Below are positions 50,231 through 58,519 of a stretch of DNA of 64,000 nucleotides, piece after piece. The notes beneath the pieces are model-generated. The model saw only the letters and a program-made list of their open reading frames with translations, ran no database searches and was not told the origin of the DNA. Each line of letters opens with the position of its first letter. Position 1 is the first letter of the stretch. Made by a program: the position numbers and the translations under genes. The stretch spans positions 2,108,001-2,172,000 of the forward strand of contig NZ_BJOU01000001.1 in assembly GCF_009932435.1 (NCBI RefSeq), given 5' to 3'. Source of the DNA: Gordonia crocea (GTDB lineage Bacteria; Actinomycetota; Actinomycetes; Mycobacteriales; Mycobacteriaceae).

Positions 50231-51608
50231 CGCTTGCAATGTCGTTGTGGGTGACCAGCGCTGCCTCGCGTGAAAGCATCGGCCCGGACGGAAGCAGCGA
50301 CACCACCGCCCACGGGGCACGCTGCGGCTCCGGCAGATTCAGTGTCGCCACCTGGTCGTCGGGCACGGCATAGCGGACGCCGGTGTCGCTGATGAAGAAG
50401 TACGAGTCGGCCCGCTTGCTGTCGGAGGTGCTCCCCGTGGTGCGGACCGCCCAGCCCTTGCCCGGCGGCAGTGCCACCTCGTCGGCCTGCGCCCCGGTCC
50501 GCTTACCGGCGACGACGGACATCAGCTTCGCCCCGGCCGGCACCGGCAGATCGGCTCCGCTAACCACCGCGATACCGGCCGGCGTCCAGTCGTAGCACAG
50601 CGCGACCGGGTTCCCGATCACGCGCGGCGCCTGCTTGGGGTAGGACTCGACGCTCAGTGTGCGGACCCGCGGGACACCGGCGAGGTCGGCCGGGCGCACC
50701 GGCACGACCGACGAGCGGTAGCGGACCTGGATCATCGATGCCACGAGCTTGGTGATCGGTTCGATTCCGTCTTTGGTCAGGGCGAACATTTCCTTGCCGG
50801 TGACCGCGTCGGATTCGAGGATCGACCCGATGGTCGCCGACTTCGGCAACGAGAACCGATTCGGCTTGCCGACGTCGGCAATCGTGGGCGCGACGATCGC
50901 GCGCGACGCGGGGATCGCGTTGAGCAGCGCACGCGACACCGGGCGCCCCTTCAAACCCTGCAGCTTCAGCGCGTCAACGACGGCATAGGAATCAGTGTCG
51001 ACCTCGGCCCGCGTGTTGTTGGTGATCAAGTACGCCTTACCGTCGACCTGCACCAGCGCGGCCGTCGACGATCCGAGGCGCTGTCCCGCCCCGATCCCGC
51101 CGACGATGACGGACACGGTGATTCCACTGCTCTCGTTGTTCGGGTTGGAGGTCTTGTCGCAGACCGCCCAGTTGCTGTCGCTGCCGGCGCCGTGCGCATC
51201 CAACGACCACGGGGCGCCGGGGATGCCGATCAGCGGCCCACGCGGGTACTTGTCGAGCAGCGACTCCTTCACCGACTTGGGCACCTCGGCCGATCCGGTG
51301 GCGAGCCGCGCCGAGGCGAGGTTGAGCACCGGGTGTACCCGGTCGCCGACGACGGCGAACAACGATCCCGACGTCTTTGACACCAGGATCTTGGCGTCGC
51401 CGACCGATCCCTGCGGCTTGAAGAACGACATGACCAGCCCGACGAGGATGATCAGCACCGTGAAGACCGCGCCTACCATCAGCGACTTCACCTGGGCGCT
51501 CATCGGATCCTGGATCATGCGCACATCACGGCGGACCAGCGCGTGCTCGAGCCGACGCACCAAGAACCGATAGCCGTTGACTTGAGGCTTCGTGGTGCGT
51601 TTCGCCAT
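50220..51608 (-). CDS. eccB: ESX type VII secretion subunit EccB
   Basis: A 462-residue single-pass membrane protein. The short cytoplasmic N-terminus (MAKRTTKPQVNGYRFLVRRLEHALVRRD) is the family hallmark. A helix at ~43-63 precedes a large periplasmic domain with repeat-like blocks and Cys pairs. EccB forms the periplasmic part of the ESX complex. ATG 51608 follows GGGGGATCC. The last codons lie in the 25-bp repeat. It is divergent from eccE with 113 bp between starts. Confidence 0.94.
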   Translation of the reverse strand: MAKRTTKPQVNGYRFLVRRLEHALVRRDVRMIQDPMSAQVKSLMVGAVFTVLIILVGLVMSFFKPQGSVGDAKILVSKTSGSLFAVVGDRVHPVLNLASARLATGSAEVPKSVKESLLDKYPRGPLIGIPGAPWSLDAHGAGSDSNWAVCDKTSNPNNESSGITVSVIVGGIGAGQRLGSSTAALVQVDGKAYLITNNTRAEVDTDSYAVVDALKLQGLKGRPVSRALLNAIPASRAIVAPTIADVGKPNRFSLPKSATIGSILESDAVTGKEMFALTKDGIEPITKLVASMIQVRYRSSVVPVRPADLAGVPRVRTLSVESYPKQAPRVIGNPVALCYDWTPAGIAVVSGADLPVPAGAKLMSVVAGKRTGAQADEVALPPGKGWAVRTTGSTSDSKRADSYFFISDTGVRYAVPDDQVATLNLPEPQRAPWAVVSLLPSGPMLSREAALVTHNDIASGER

Positions 51609-51707
51609 TGAGTGGATCCCCCGGTCATGGCCACCGGGTGGCCGGCGGCGCGCAGTCGTCGCTACGACGATACTTGCCTGCCCGCAGGCGCTGACCACCC
51701 GTCCTGC

Positions 51708-51722
51708 TAGCATCTCCCGTCG
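51708..51722 (+). promoter_or_regulatory. Candidate -10 and leaderless start of eccE
   Basis: TAGCAT (51708-51713) ends 8 bases before the GTG start codon of eccE and there is no ribosome-binding site, the pattern of a leaderless mRNA. The hexamer matches the -10 elements of eccC and eccD. A -35 element is not clear. Confidence 0.4.
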
Positions 51723-53494
51723 TGAGGTGGGGAGCGAAAGGCCGTGCGACTGATGCGACGCCGCTGGTAGCCGGCCGGACCGCATTGGCACCGGCGGGCA
51801 CCGTTCTCATGCACCCCGACGGGCAGTACCGGCCCCCGCGGCCCGACACGTCGCCGCTCACCGAACACCCGCAACCGCTGTACAAATCGGTGCCGTTGTG
51901 GACCATCGTCGTCGCCGAACTTCTCGCTCTGGGCCTATTCGTACTACTGACCCTCACCCCCCTGGCGTGGTGGGCGAACGCACTGATCACCGTCGTCGTC
52001 GCCATTGCACTCGCCATGGCCCTGGCCACCCCGCGCGGGGGCATGCCCTTGGGCGCCCACATCCAGCGGCGCCTGGCGTTCGTGCGCCGCGGGCGCGGCG
52101 AGAAGTCCACGCAACGCCCGCCGTTCGACGTTCCCACACCCGACGGCGGGCTGATCGGCCTGTTCTGGGACGGCACCGAACTGCTATCCGCGCTTCGGAT
52201 CGCCACCCGTCCGGGCGAACTGACCAGGCTGAGTCCCGGCGTCGGGCCGGAGCGGACGCTGAACGTCGGCACCATCGCCCGCGCACTCCACCAGTTCGAC
52301 ATCGAAGTGACGTCGATCGACATCATCACCCACGGCTGGCAGACGCGGACCAGTCCGTATCTGGCCCGCGTGTACACCGAACTGATCGGGACGCTCGGCG
52401 CGGTGGCGCACCAGGACGTGTTCTTGGTCATGCGACTCAACCCGTCGCACTGTCCCGACGCCGTCGTATCCCGCGGCGGCGGTCCGGCCGGTGCGCTGCG
52501 CACCGCCATGTCGGCGACGCGCCGGCTGGCCAACCGGATGGCCGCCGAGTCCTATCACGCTACGGCCCTGACCGCCGCCGAGATCACCGCGCTCTCGAGC
52601 CAGCTGTTGGATGGGATGCGGCTGCCGAACGCGTCCGAGACGTGGGGCGGGGTCGACTGGGCAGGCTATCGCAGTACCGTGTACTCGCTCGGTCCAGGCC
52701 TGGATGTCGCTGCGTTGCAGGACATTTGGTCGCATCCGGGAATCTCGGTGACCACACGCACGGCGGTCCAGAACGACGGTGGGTCGGGTATGCACGCTAT
52801 CGACACGTTGGTGCGCTACGGCACGACGGGCCCGCTCAGCCAGCCACCGGTACCCGAGCTGACCCTCCTCGAGGGGTATCAGCTGCCGGCATTGCGGTCG
52901 ACGCTGCCGTTGGGTCGGCAACACTTCCCCGCCGCCGAGGGCCTGGGCACCGTGGAGGACCTCGACGCGATCCACCTCGCCGTCGGCGGCTGTGGCCAAT
53001 TGGTGGGCGCCGACGAGCAAGGCCGGGCCGTCGCGATGAACCTCTTCGGCCCCGGCGTGAAACGCGTCGAGGTCTGGGGCGGTTTGACGCTCGCGCAGCA
53101 GATCGTGTTGCGTGCCGGAATCATCGGCGCCCGAATCCTCATCGACACCGACCGCCCTGAGGTGTGGCGCACGATGGTCGACGCGGTGGCGGCCCCGGCC
53201 AGTCTCTGGGTGTCGTCGTGGCGGATGCCGGCCCAACCGGGCATCCCGCAGTACACCTTGTGCCTGCTCGATTCCGATGACGCGGTCGAGGATCCCGCGA
53301 TCCCCACCCACATCCGCGTCAACCGTCGGCCCGCAGCGTCACTGTCCCTGCAAGAGGGCGTCGACGTCGCCTTCCACCAGAACGCCGACGATCCGACGAC
53401 GGTCACCGTCGTCAGTCCCGGTTCCCGCACCAATCTGCGCCTCGTGTCGACCAACGAGGAACGCCAATTGTTCGCGTCCCAGAAGGTGAGATAG
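51722..53494 (+). CDS. eccE: ESX type VII secretion subunit EccE
   Basis: A 590-residue protein. A variable N-terminus leads into two membrane helices (~60-78 and ~82-100), followed by a cytoplasmic/peripheral domain with a glycosyltransferase-like fold (motif ARALHQFDIEVTSIDIITHGW and the DVFLVMRLNP segment). EccE lies at the edge of the ESX membrane complex. The GTG start at 51722 lacks a ribosome site and is probably leaderless. Length is within the family range (460-600). EccE is found in the evolved ESX types, not in ESX-4 core loci. Confidence 0.9.
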   Translation: MRWGAKGRATDATPLVAGRTALAPAGTVLMHPDGQYRPPRPDTSPLTEHPQPLYKSVPLWTIVVAELLALGLFVLLTLTPLAWWANALITVVVAIALAMALATPRGGMPLGAHIQRRLAFVRRGRGEKSTQRPPFDVPTPDGGLIGLFWDGTELLSALRIATRPGELTRLSPGVGPERTLNVGTIARALHQFDIEVTSIDIITHGWQTRTSPYLARVYTELIGTLGAVAHQDVFLVMRLNPSHCPDAVVSRGGGPAGALRTAMSATRRLANRMAAESYHATALTAAEITALSSQLLDGMRLPNASETWGGVDWAGYRSTVYSLGPGLDVAALQDIWSHPGISVTTRTAVQNDGGSGMHAIDTLVRYGTTGPLSQPPVPELTLLEGYQLPALRSTLPLGRQHFPAAEGLGTVEDLDAIHLAVGGCGQLVGADEQGRAVAMNLFGPGVKRVEVWGGLTLAQQIVLRAGIIGARILIDTDRPEVWRTMVDAVAAPASLWVSSWRMPAQPGIPQYTLCLLDSDDAVEDPAIPTHIRVNRRPAASLSLQEGVDVAFHQNADDPTTVTVVSPGSRTNLRLVSTNEERQLFASQKVR

Positions 53495-53516
53495 CCCGCC
53501 GTCGGTCCAACGCAAC

Positions 53517-53561
53517 AGTGCCGAGGTTTACTGCCACAGAGCGGCAGCAAACCTCGGCACT
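53517..53561. terminator. Bidirectional terminator between eccE and the esx genes
   Basis: A 19-bp stem (53517-53535 with 53543-53561, one mismatch) closes a 7-base loop. It is 22 bp after the eccE stop and 11 bp before the end of the esx gene on the other strand, so it can stop both transcripts. No T tract follows. Confidence 0.85.
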
Positions 53562-53572
53562 ATCGGTATGAA

Positions 53573-53857
53573 TCAGACCCAGGTGTTGGCGATTGCCTTG
53601 TTGGTGCCGTTCATGTTGTCACTGCCCTGCGAGGCGGCGTTGATGATGTTGCCGAGCACGCCCTGCAACTCCTCCGAGCCCTGCAGCCACTTGGTGTAGG
53701 CGGCGCGGAAGGCCTCGGCCGACTCCGGGTCCTCCCACAGCGACTGCGTGGAGTTCTTGATACCGGTCATGTCCTGCACCAGCTGAATGAGCTGGGTCTT
53801 CTGCTGCGTGGCCTCGGCCATGACACTCGCGATGCCTGCGTAGTTGTAGTGGATCAT
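53573..53857 (-). CDS. WXG100-family ESX substrate, ESAT-6-like (WxD variant)
   Basis: A 94-residue helical-hairpin protein of the WXG100 family. The turn carries LWEDPESAEAFR in place of the usual W-x-G, so Gly is replaced by Asp. The N-terminal YNYAGIASVMAEAT and C-terminal AIANTW segments are typical of EsxA/EsxH-like partners. It lies 30 bp downstream of the WKG partner and has AAGGAACA upstream of ATG 53857. The pair would form a heterodimer secreted by this ESX. It lacks a YxxxD/E signal at its C-terminus, which the partner has. Confidence 0.88.
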   Translation of the reverse strand: MIHYNYAGIASVMAEATQQKTQLIQLVQDMTGIKNSTQSLWEDPESAEAFRAAYTKWLQGSEELQGVLGNIINAASQGSDNMNGTNKAIANTWV

Positions 53858-53887
53858 TGAAGTGTTCCTTTCGAAGGTGAGTCGTCG

Positions 53888-54205
53888 TCAGACGTTCATG
53901 TTGAGGCCGCCGCCGGCGGACTTCACCGCAGCCGTGGTGTCGTCTTCCTGGGCGCCGTACTTGGTGAGGCTCGCCTGCAGTTTCTGGATCATCTCGTCCA
54001 TCGCCGTGCTCATCTTCTGAGCCGCACTGTTGTACTCGTTGCTGACAACGGTGAAGGCCGCCTGCGCATCGCCCTTCCAGACCCCGCTGCTCTGCTCCAT
54101 GGTGGAGCGGACGCGCGAGAGCAGACCGTTCATCTCTCCGTGGACACTCTCGGCCTTCGACTTGGCCGCCTGCATCCCTGCGATATCAATCTGAGTTCCA
54201 GCCAT
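53888..54205 (-). CDS. WXG100-family ESX substrate, CFP-10-like, with export motif
   Basis: A 105-residue WXG100 protein. The turn has WKG (SGVWKGDAQAAF, ~41-52), and the C-terminal part carries YGAQE (~83-87), which fits the YxxxD/E ESX export signal. It is therefore the EsxB/CFP-10-type partner. ATG 54205 has AAGGAGAG upstream. It precedes the ESAT-6-like gene by 30 bp. The 104 bp upstream (54206-54309) contain no gene. Confidence 0.92.
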   Translation of the reverse strand: MAGTQIDIAGMQAAKSKAESVHGEMNGLLSRVRSTMEQSSGVWKGDAQAAFTVVSNEYNSAAQKMSTAMDEMIQKLQASLTKYGAQEDDTTAAVKSAGGGLNMNV

Positions 54206-54309
54206 CTGGACTCTCCTTTCTGAGTGACCTCAGCATCCGGCGATCGAAAGCCTCGGCATACATGAAGCGGCACGGGCCGCCCTTCTTCCCCCGGCAAGCA
54301 CTGACCATG

Positions 54310-55095
54310 TCAGGCCCCCTCGGGTAGCTCGATAAGCAGTCGGGCCAGTGCGTCGCGCACACGTTCCCGACTTCCCGGGGCGATGGTGGTCCACCGCCGT
54401 GGATCACCGAACTCGGCGAGCGCGGTGGAGACGATCCGCCCGTACGGCGTGTCGAGGATTGCGACCACGCGCGGGACGGTCAACGCCGAATGGTACAAGA
54501 CGATCTCAGTCTGACCAGTGCAAGTCGTGAGGAGCGTCCCCAGTTGGCCGGCCAGCGTCGCGTCCTCGCCAAGTGCTGCGAACGCGGCGGCATATTCCTG
54601 CGCGGTGCGCGCCGAGGCCATGTGGCGGTCCAGATCATCACTGGGACACCGGAACTCGCCAATCCGCGCCGGCGCACCGACACCCAGGTGTGGGACAAGC
54701 GCCGCGACGACCAACTCGCCGTCGCGCGGGAGGGTCTGCGGTGTGAGGGTGAAGGTTTCGCCTTGTCGAACGACGAGGAGCCGGGCACTGCCGCGTGCGA
54801 CCAGGCACAGCCGCAGTATCTGCTGCGGGTCGATCCGGCGGCACTCGATGGTCCACGCCGGGTTGGCCAGCGCGCGCAGCCACTCGGCCAAGGCGAAATC
54901 GATATCGTCGTCGGCCTCGAGGATGCCGCGCTCGGTCAACGCTGCGCGAGCGGTGAGCTGAGCGGCCTCGTCGGCGGTGGCGTCGAGGTCGACGGCGAGA
55001 ACGGTCGGCAACACTTGCAGTCCGAGGACCCCGCACAGCACGGTCAACTCGTCGACGGAGAGGACGAGGCTGTCAGTCGCGGCAATCACACTCAC
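54310..55095 (-). CDS. espG: ESX secretion chaperone EspG
   Basis: A 261-residue cytosolic chaperone that binds the tip of PE-PPE dimers. The N-terminal VLSVDELTVLCGVLGLQVLPTVL and mid WLRALANPAWTIECRR segments, with the later FRCPSDDLDRHM, fit the EspG family. The start GTG 55095 overlaps the PPE gene stop by 4 bases, so its level is tied to the substrate. Paralogue type (EspG1/2/3/5) cannot be told by eye. Confidence 0.88.
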   Translation of the reverse strand: MSVIAATDSLVLSVDELTVLCGVLGLQVLPTVLAVDLDATADEAAQLTARAALTERGILEADDDIDFALAEWLRALANPAWTIECRRIDPQQILRLCLVARGSARLLVVRQGETFTLTPQTLPRDGELVVAALVPHLGVGAPARIGEFRCPSDDLDRHMASARTAQEYAAAFAALGEDATLAGQLGTLLTTCTGQTEIVLYHSALTVPRVVAILDTPYGRIVSTALAEFGDPRRWTTIAPGSRERVRDALARLLIELPEGA

Positions 55096-56060
55096 GTCGA
55101 GGCCTCTTCCGTGGCGCCGAACACCGCGGGTGCCGCGGTCTGTTCGCCGACCGCCACCGCGGAGTCACCCTCGTCGACGGAGGTCAGGTTCAGCTGGCTA
55201 ACGGTCTGCGCGGAACCCGCGGCAGCCGATGACGCGCCGACCGGACCGGCCATCGGCGCATGCGTGGTGGTCGACTCGTCGACCTCGGTCATGTGGGCGA
55301 CCTCCGTCTGGGTGACTGACTCACCCTCGACGGCCGCTTTGTCTGCACCCTTGACGGTGGTCTTGCGGGCGTTGTGCTCACTGGTGTCGACGGTGCGCGC
55401 GGTGGGCGCCATCATCGCGCCGAGTGCCGCGAGCGCCCCGGCGGGCAGCCCCACCGCGCCCGACGCCGCGCCGGTGCCGCCCAGCGCCTCCGGTCGCTTC
55501 ACCGTGACGACCTTGACCAGTTTGACCGGCGCGACGACCGGCTCCCATGGTTGGGCGACGGGAGTGGTGGCCTGCTCGTAGGTCTCCATCACCCGGGCAG
55601 CATTCGCCTTGACCGTCTTGAGTGAGGATTCGACGAACGCCATGCCGCCGCCCAGCATGCTGCCGGCGGGGAAGTCCATGGCCTTCATCGAGTCGTGCAG
55701 CTCGGTCAGCGACTCCACCTCGGCGGCCTGCGGCATCGTGGTGCGTGCGACGGTCGTCGCGACGGCCTGCACCTCGGCGGCCTTCGCATTGTGGTGGGCC
55801 ATGTCAGCGGTTTCGACCAGCCAGGCGTGCAGCTTCCGCAACGCCCCGACCATGCCATCGCCGCCGCTGCCGTGCCACCCCTCGTCGACCGACTTGATGA
55901 TGTGGGCAACATCCGCGGTGAGCTCGTTGAGCTCGGTTTCGATGGACAACCAGGTCAGTCCCGACTCAAAGAGTGCCTTCGGACCGACCCCGTTCATGAT
56001 GTCGCGCGCAAGCTTCTCGGCAGGATGGCGCTGCCACACCTCGCCGGTGAATCCGGGCAA
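55092..56060 (-). CDS. PPE domain-containing ESX substrate
   Basis: A 322-residue protein. The first ~170 residues form a PPE-like helical domain: HPAEKLARDIMNGVGPKAL, GLTWLSIETELNELT and DEGWHGSGGDGMVGALRKLHAWL, with a WxG-type turn. The strict PP-E triplet is absent (HPAE instead). The C-terminal half is Ala/Thr/Val-rich and disordered. The start is TTG 56060, supported by GGGGAGTG 6 bases upstream. It follows the PE gene by 65 bp and is coupled to espG. Confidence 0.85.
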   Translation of the reverse strand: MPGFTGEVWQRHPAEKLARDIMNGVGPKALFESGLTWLSIETELNELTADVAHIIKSVDEGWHGSGGDGMVGALRKLHAWLVETADMAHHNAKAAEVQAVATTVARTTMPQAAEVESLTELHDSMKAMDFPAGSMLGGGMAFVESSLKTVKANAARVMETYEQATTPVAQPWEPVVAPVKLVKVVTVKRPEALGGTGAASGAVGLPAGALAALGAMMAPTARTVDTSEHNARKTTVKGADKAAVEGESVTQTEVAHMTEVDESTTTHAPMAGPVGASSAAAGSAQTVSQLNLTSVDEGDSAVAVGEQTAAPAVFGATEEAST

Positions 56061-56125
56061 GTCACTCCCCTAGTCGCGTTGTCCGAACGCGGCCCGCGCC
56101 AGTCGGCATCGCCGCGGTTGCTTGG

Positions 56126-56434
56126 TTAGACGAAGACGATCGTCGTGGCGTTCTCGCTGTCGACCTTGGTCACCGACGAACCGTGGGTCGTGATCGCCGC
56201 CGACACCTCGCGCATCGTCGCGGTCCCCTTCGCCAGCTGCTCGTCGAACGTGGTGGCGACGGTGTTGAAACTGTGCGCCGCCGCGACCGAAACCTTGTCG
56301 GTGCCGGCCGCAGACACCTTCAGCGCCTCCCGGGCCTGGTTCATGACGCGGTCGAGCCGTTTCGCGACGTCGTCGAGGTTGGCGGCCGAGCGGCTCGTCG
56401 CAGCGGTGTCGACGGAGAGCGGGGTGTTGGTCAC
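56126..56434 (-). CDS. PE family-like ESX substrate
   Basis: A 102-residue all-helical protein whose pattern (LSVDTAATSRSAANLDDVA..., then SAAGTDKVSVAAAHSFNTVA) matches PE domains: a helical hairpin with an Ala-rich turn before DKVSVA. It lacks a long C-terminal extension. It lies just ahead of the PPE gene and would form the PE-PPE dimer recognised by EspG. The GTG start at 56434 has AAGGAA upstream. The strict PE dipeptide is not seen, so this is a divergent member. Confidence 0.75.
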   Translation of the reverse strand: MTNTPLSVDTAATSRSAANLDDVAKRLDRVMNQAREALKVSAAGTDKVSVAAAHSFNTVATTFDEQLAKGTATMREVSAAITTHGSSVTKVDSENATTIVFV

Positions 56435-56453
56435 GACTTCGATTCCTTCGCAG

Positions 56454-57740
56454 TCAGGTTGTCAGGTCGGGCTCGACGGCCGGTCCGTGACCGGTGTCGA
56501 GGTTGAGAACGGTGCTGTCAGGGGCGCCGACGGTCGCCGGGGACGCCGTGGGCAGGTCACCGACGAGCTCGGTGTGGGAGACGTTGAACGCCTGGTTGCG
56601 TTCGTGGCCACCGCTGCTGCTACTGCCGGCAGCTGCCGCACCGGCACCCGCCGCCCCAGCGCCACCCATCGGCATGAACCCACTGGTGGTCTCGCTGACG
56701 GTGGACCTGGTACCCGTTACCATCTCGCCGGAAACCGACCGGACAGACCCGGTCCGGTTGGGCGAAGTGTTCAACGGCTCAGCGGTACGCGCGCCCAGCG
56801 GCGTCGCGACGCCGCCACCGCCGCCGCCACCACCGCCGCCCTTACCGCCACCCTTGCCTGCGCCGCCCTTGCCGAGCTTGTCTCGGTCCTTCTTGGCACG
56901 CAGGGCGTCCTGGCGGGATTTGAGGTTCGGCTTGGGCACCGGCTTGCCGACTTGGTTGGCCGCACCGCCGAGCGACGAGACCGCCGATGTCAGTCCCTGG
57001 GCCGCCGAGCTGATTCCGGAGGTCGCGGCGGAGAGCGCCTGCGGCACGGCGGTGATCGCGATCGGCGCCGCCTGCGCGAGCATCTGCCCGGTATGGACCG
57101 ACAGTTCGGCGCGCGCCTCGGCGACGATCGCCAGGCCCGCATTGAGATGTGCTGCGGCGATGCCCAGCAACGCAATCGCCCCCGGCGGGGAGAAGATCGC
57201 GACGTTCATTGTGGCGACGACGCCGGCGAAGCTGGAGATGACGCCTTGCAGCAGGGCCGCATTGCGTGCGACCACCGCTGACGCGGAGGTGGTGGTGCCC
57301 GAAATCCCGCTGCTCTGAGTACTGGTCGCCGCGCCGTTGGCCTGTGCCGCGGTCCCGGTGGCCATCGCGGCCATGGATGCCACTCCACTCCAGAGCGGTT
57401 GAACCGCCTGCATGGCGGTGGAACCGAGACCCACCGCGGTCTGCAATGCGGAGGAGAGCTGGCTGAAGATCTGCGTCGGGTCGAACGGCGCCGACCCCAG
57501 GTTGCCGGTGCCGAAGCCGGCGAGCATGTTGGTCAACGGCTTGAACAGCGCCTCGACGTCGATGACCGGCAACTCGGGGAGACCCGGCAGTGGCGGGAGA
57601 CCAGCAGGGATCTGCGGCAACGGGGGCAGCCCAAGGTGATTGAGAAAATCAGGAACCGGCGCGTTGAGCATCGGGGCGACCGGACTCTGCATCAGCAGGT
57701 CCATGCCGGTCGGCGCCCCACCCGCCGACGTCGGGGTCAC
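56454..57740 (-). CDS. Large Ala/Gly/Pro-rich ESX-associated protein, unknown function
   Basis: A 428-residue protein I cannot place in a family. N-terminal ~60 residues are Pro/Leu-rich (PPLPQIPAGLPPLPGLPELP). A central Ala-rich helical region (~65-265) follows, then a basic stretch (KSRQDALRAKKDRDKLGK), a run of Gly (~305-320), and a low-complexity Gly/Ala/Ser tail ending near HERNQAFNVSHTELVGD. It lies between the EspC-like and PE genes, coupled to the EspC-like gene by a 4-base overlap, so it is probably secreted or secretion-associated (EspB/EspK-like in layout only). No signal peptide. Confidence 0.65.
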   Translation of the reverse strand: MTPTSAGGAPTGMDLLMQSPVAPMLNAPVPDFLNHLGLPPLPQIPAGLPPLPGLPELPVIDVEALFKPLTNMLAGFGTGNLGSAPFDPTQIFSQLSSALQTAVGLGSTAMQAVQPLWSGVASMAAMATGTAAQANGAATSTQSSGISGTTTSASAVVARNAALLQGVISSFAGVVATMNVAIFSPPGAIALLGIAAAHLNAGLAIVAEARAELSVHTGQMLAQAAPIAITAVPQALSAATSGISSAAQGLTSAVSSLGGAANQVGKPVPKPNLKSRQDALRAKKDRDKLGKGGAGKGGGKGGGGGGGGGGVATPLGARTAEPLNTSPNRTGSVRSVSGEMVTGTRSTVSETTSGFMPMGGAGAAGAGAAAAGSSSSGGHERNQAFNVSHTELVGDLPTASPATVGAPDSTVLNLDTGHGPAVEPDLTT

Positions 57741-58054
57741 AGCGTCTTGCCTGCCGACTTCAGTGCGGATGCAGTGTGCGCATCGGTCTGGTCATAGCCG
57801 CCGGCAGCCGCGATCGACGACAGCGCGGTGCCTTGGTGAACCGCGGCGAGCATTCCCGAGGAGACAACGTTGTTGAACTGGGCGAGTCCGAAGGAGGCCA
57901 GGAAGTCTTGGCCGATGAGACCGAACACGGGAACCATCACGGCCACGTTGGCCGCGAGGTTCACGCCACTGGCGGTCGCGATCACGTCCCCGATACCCGA
58001 CGAGGCGACCCCATACGCCCGGATGGCGTCGCTCTCTGCAGAAACCTCGTTCAT
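57737..58054 (-). CDS. EspC-like small ESX secretion-associated protein
   Basis: A 105-residue helical protein (MNEVSAESDAIRAYGVASSG, then LAANVAVMVPVFGLIGQDFL) resembling EspC/T7SS_ESX_EspC family members: acidic first helix, Ala/Val-rich centre and a C-terminal TALSSIAAAGGYDQTDAHTA helix. It is the first gene of the minus-strand substrate operon. ATG 58054 has GGAGGG upstream. Its stop overlaps the start of the large Ala/Gly-rich gene by 4 bases. Family assignment is moderate. Confidence 0.7.
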   Translation of the reverse strand: MNEVSAESDAIRAYGVASSGIGDVIATASGVNLAANVAVMVPVFGLIGQDFLASFGLAQFNNVVSSGMLAAVHQGTALSSIAAAGGYDQTDAHTASALKSAGKTL

Positions 58055-58519
58055 CGTCGTCCCTCCGTTTCACGCAGCCGCGGTGGCCTGCCGCTACTCG
58101 TACTCATAGGTGCTGGTTCGCGATCGGTCGCTGTCGGCCTGGGTCGAGCGAGCCGCTTGGCCCCCAACCCGCGCCGAAGATCTTGTCCGGCCACATCCCC
58201 GCTGTCAACACTCCACGGTCACCTGGATGACCCTGGCTCCGATTCAATGGGTAGACCCTACCCTGCGGGTCGCCCGTCCGGTGCACGGGACTCGCCGAGG
58301 CGAATCGACGCACCGAAACGTGCCGCGCCACTGACCGATCACCACAAGCGAGCCAGTCTCCAACCCACTGAGCACTCCACGGTTCGGGACCCGGTCATTC
58401 GGATGTCGCAATCGCTCGTTGCGCGACGGTAGGCGACATGTAAGCTACCGCCAACCGACAAGCCGACTCCGCTATCCCAGCGTGCGAATCCGGCGGGACA
58501 CCACAACTAGGGGGAGCAC
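58055..58519. other. 465-bp divergent intergenic region
   Basis: It separates the minus-strand ESX substrate operon (start 58054) from the plus-strand gene at 58520. It must contain both promoters. A TAAGCT hexamer at ~58441 may be a -10 for the plus-strand gene. I see no gene, hairpin terminator or repeat; small ORFs here have no coding signal. Confidence 0.5.
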
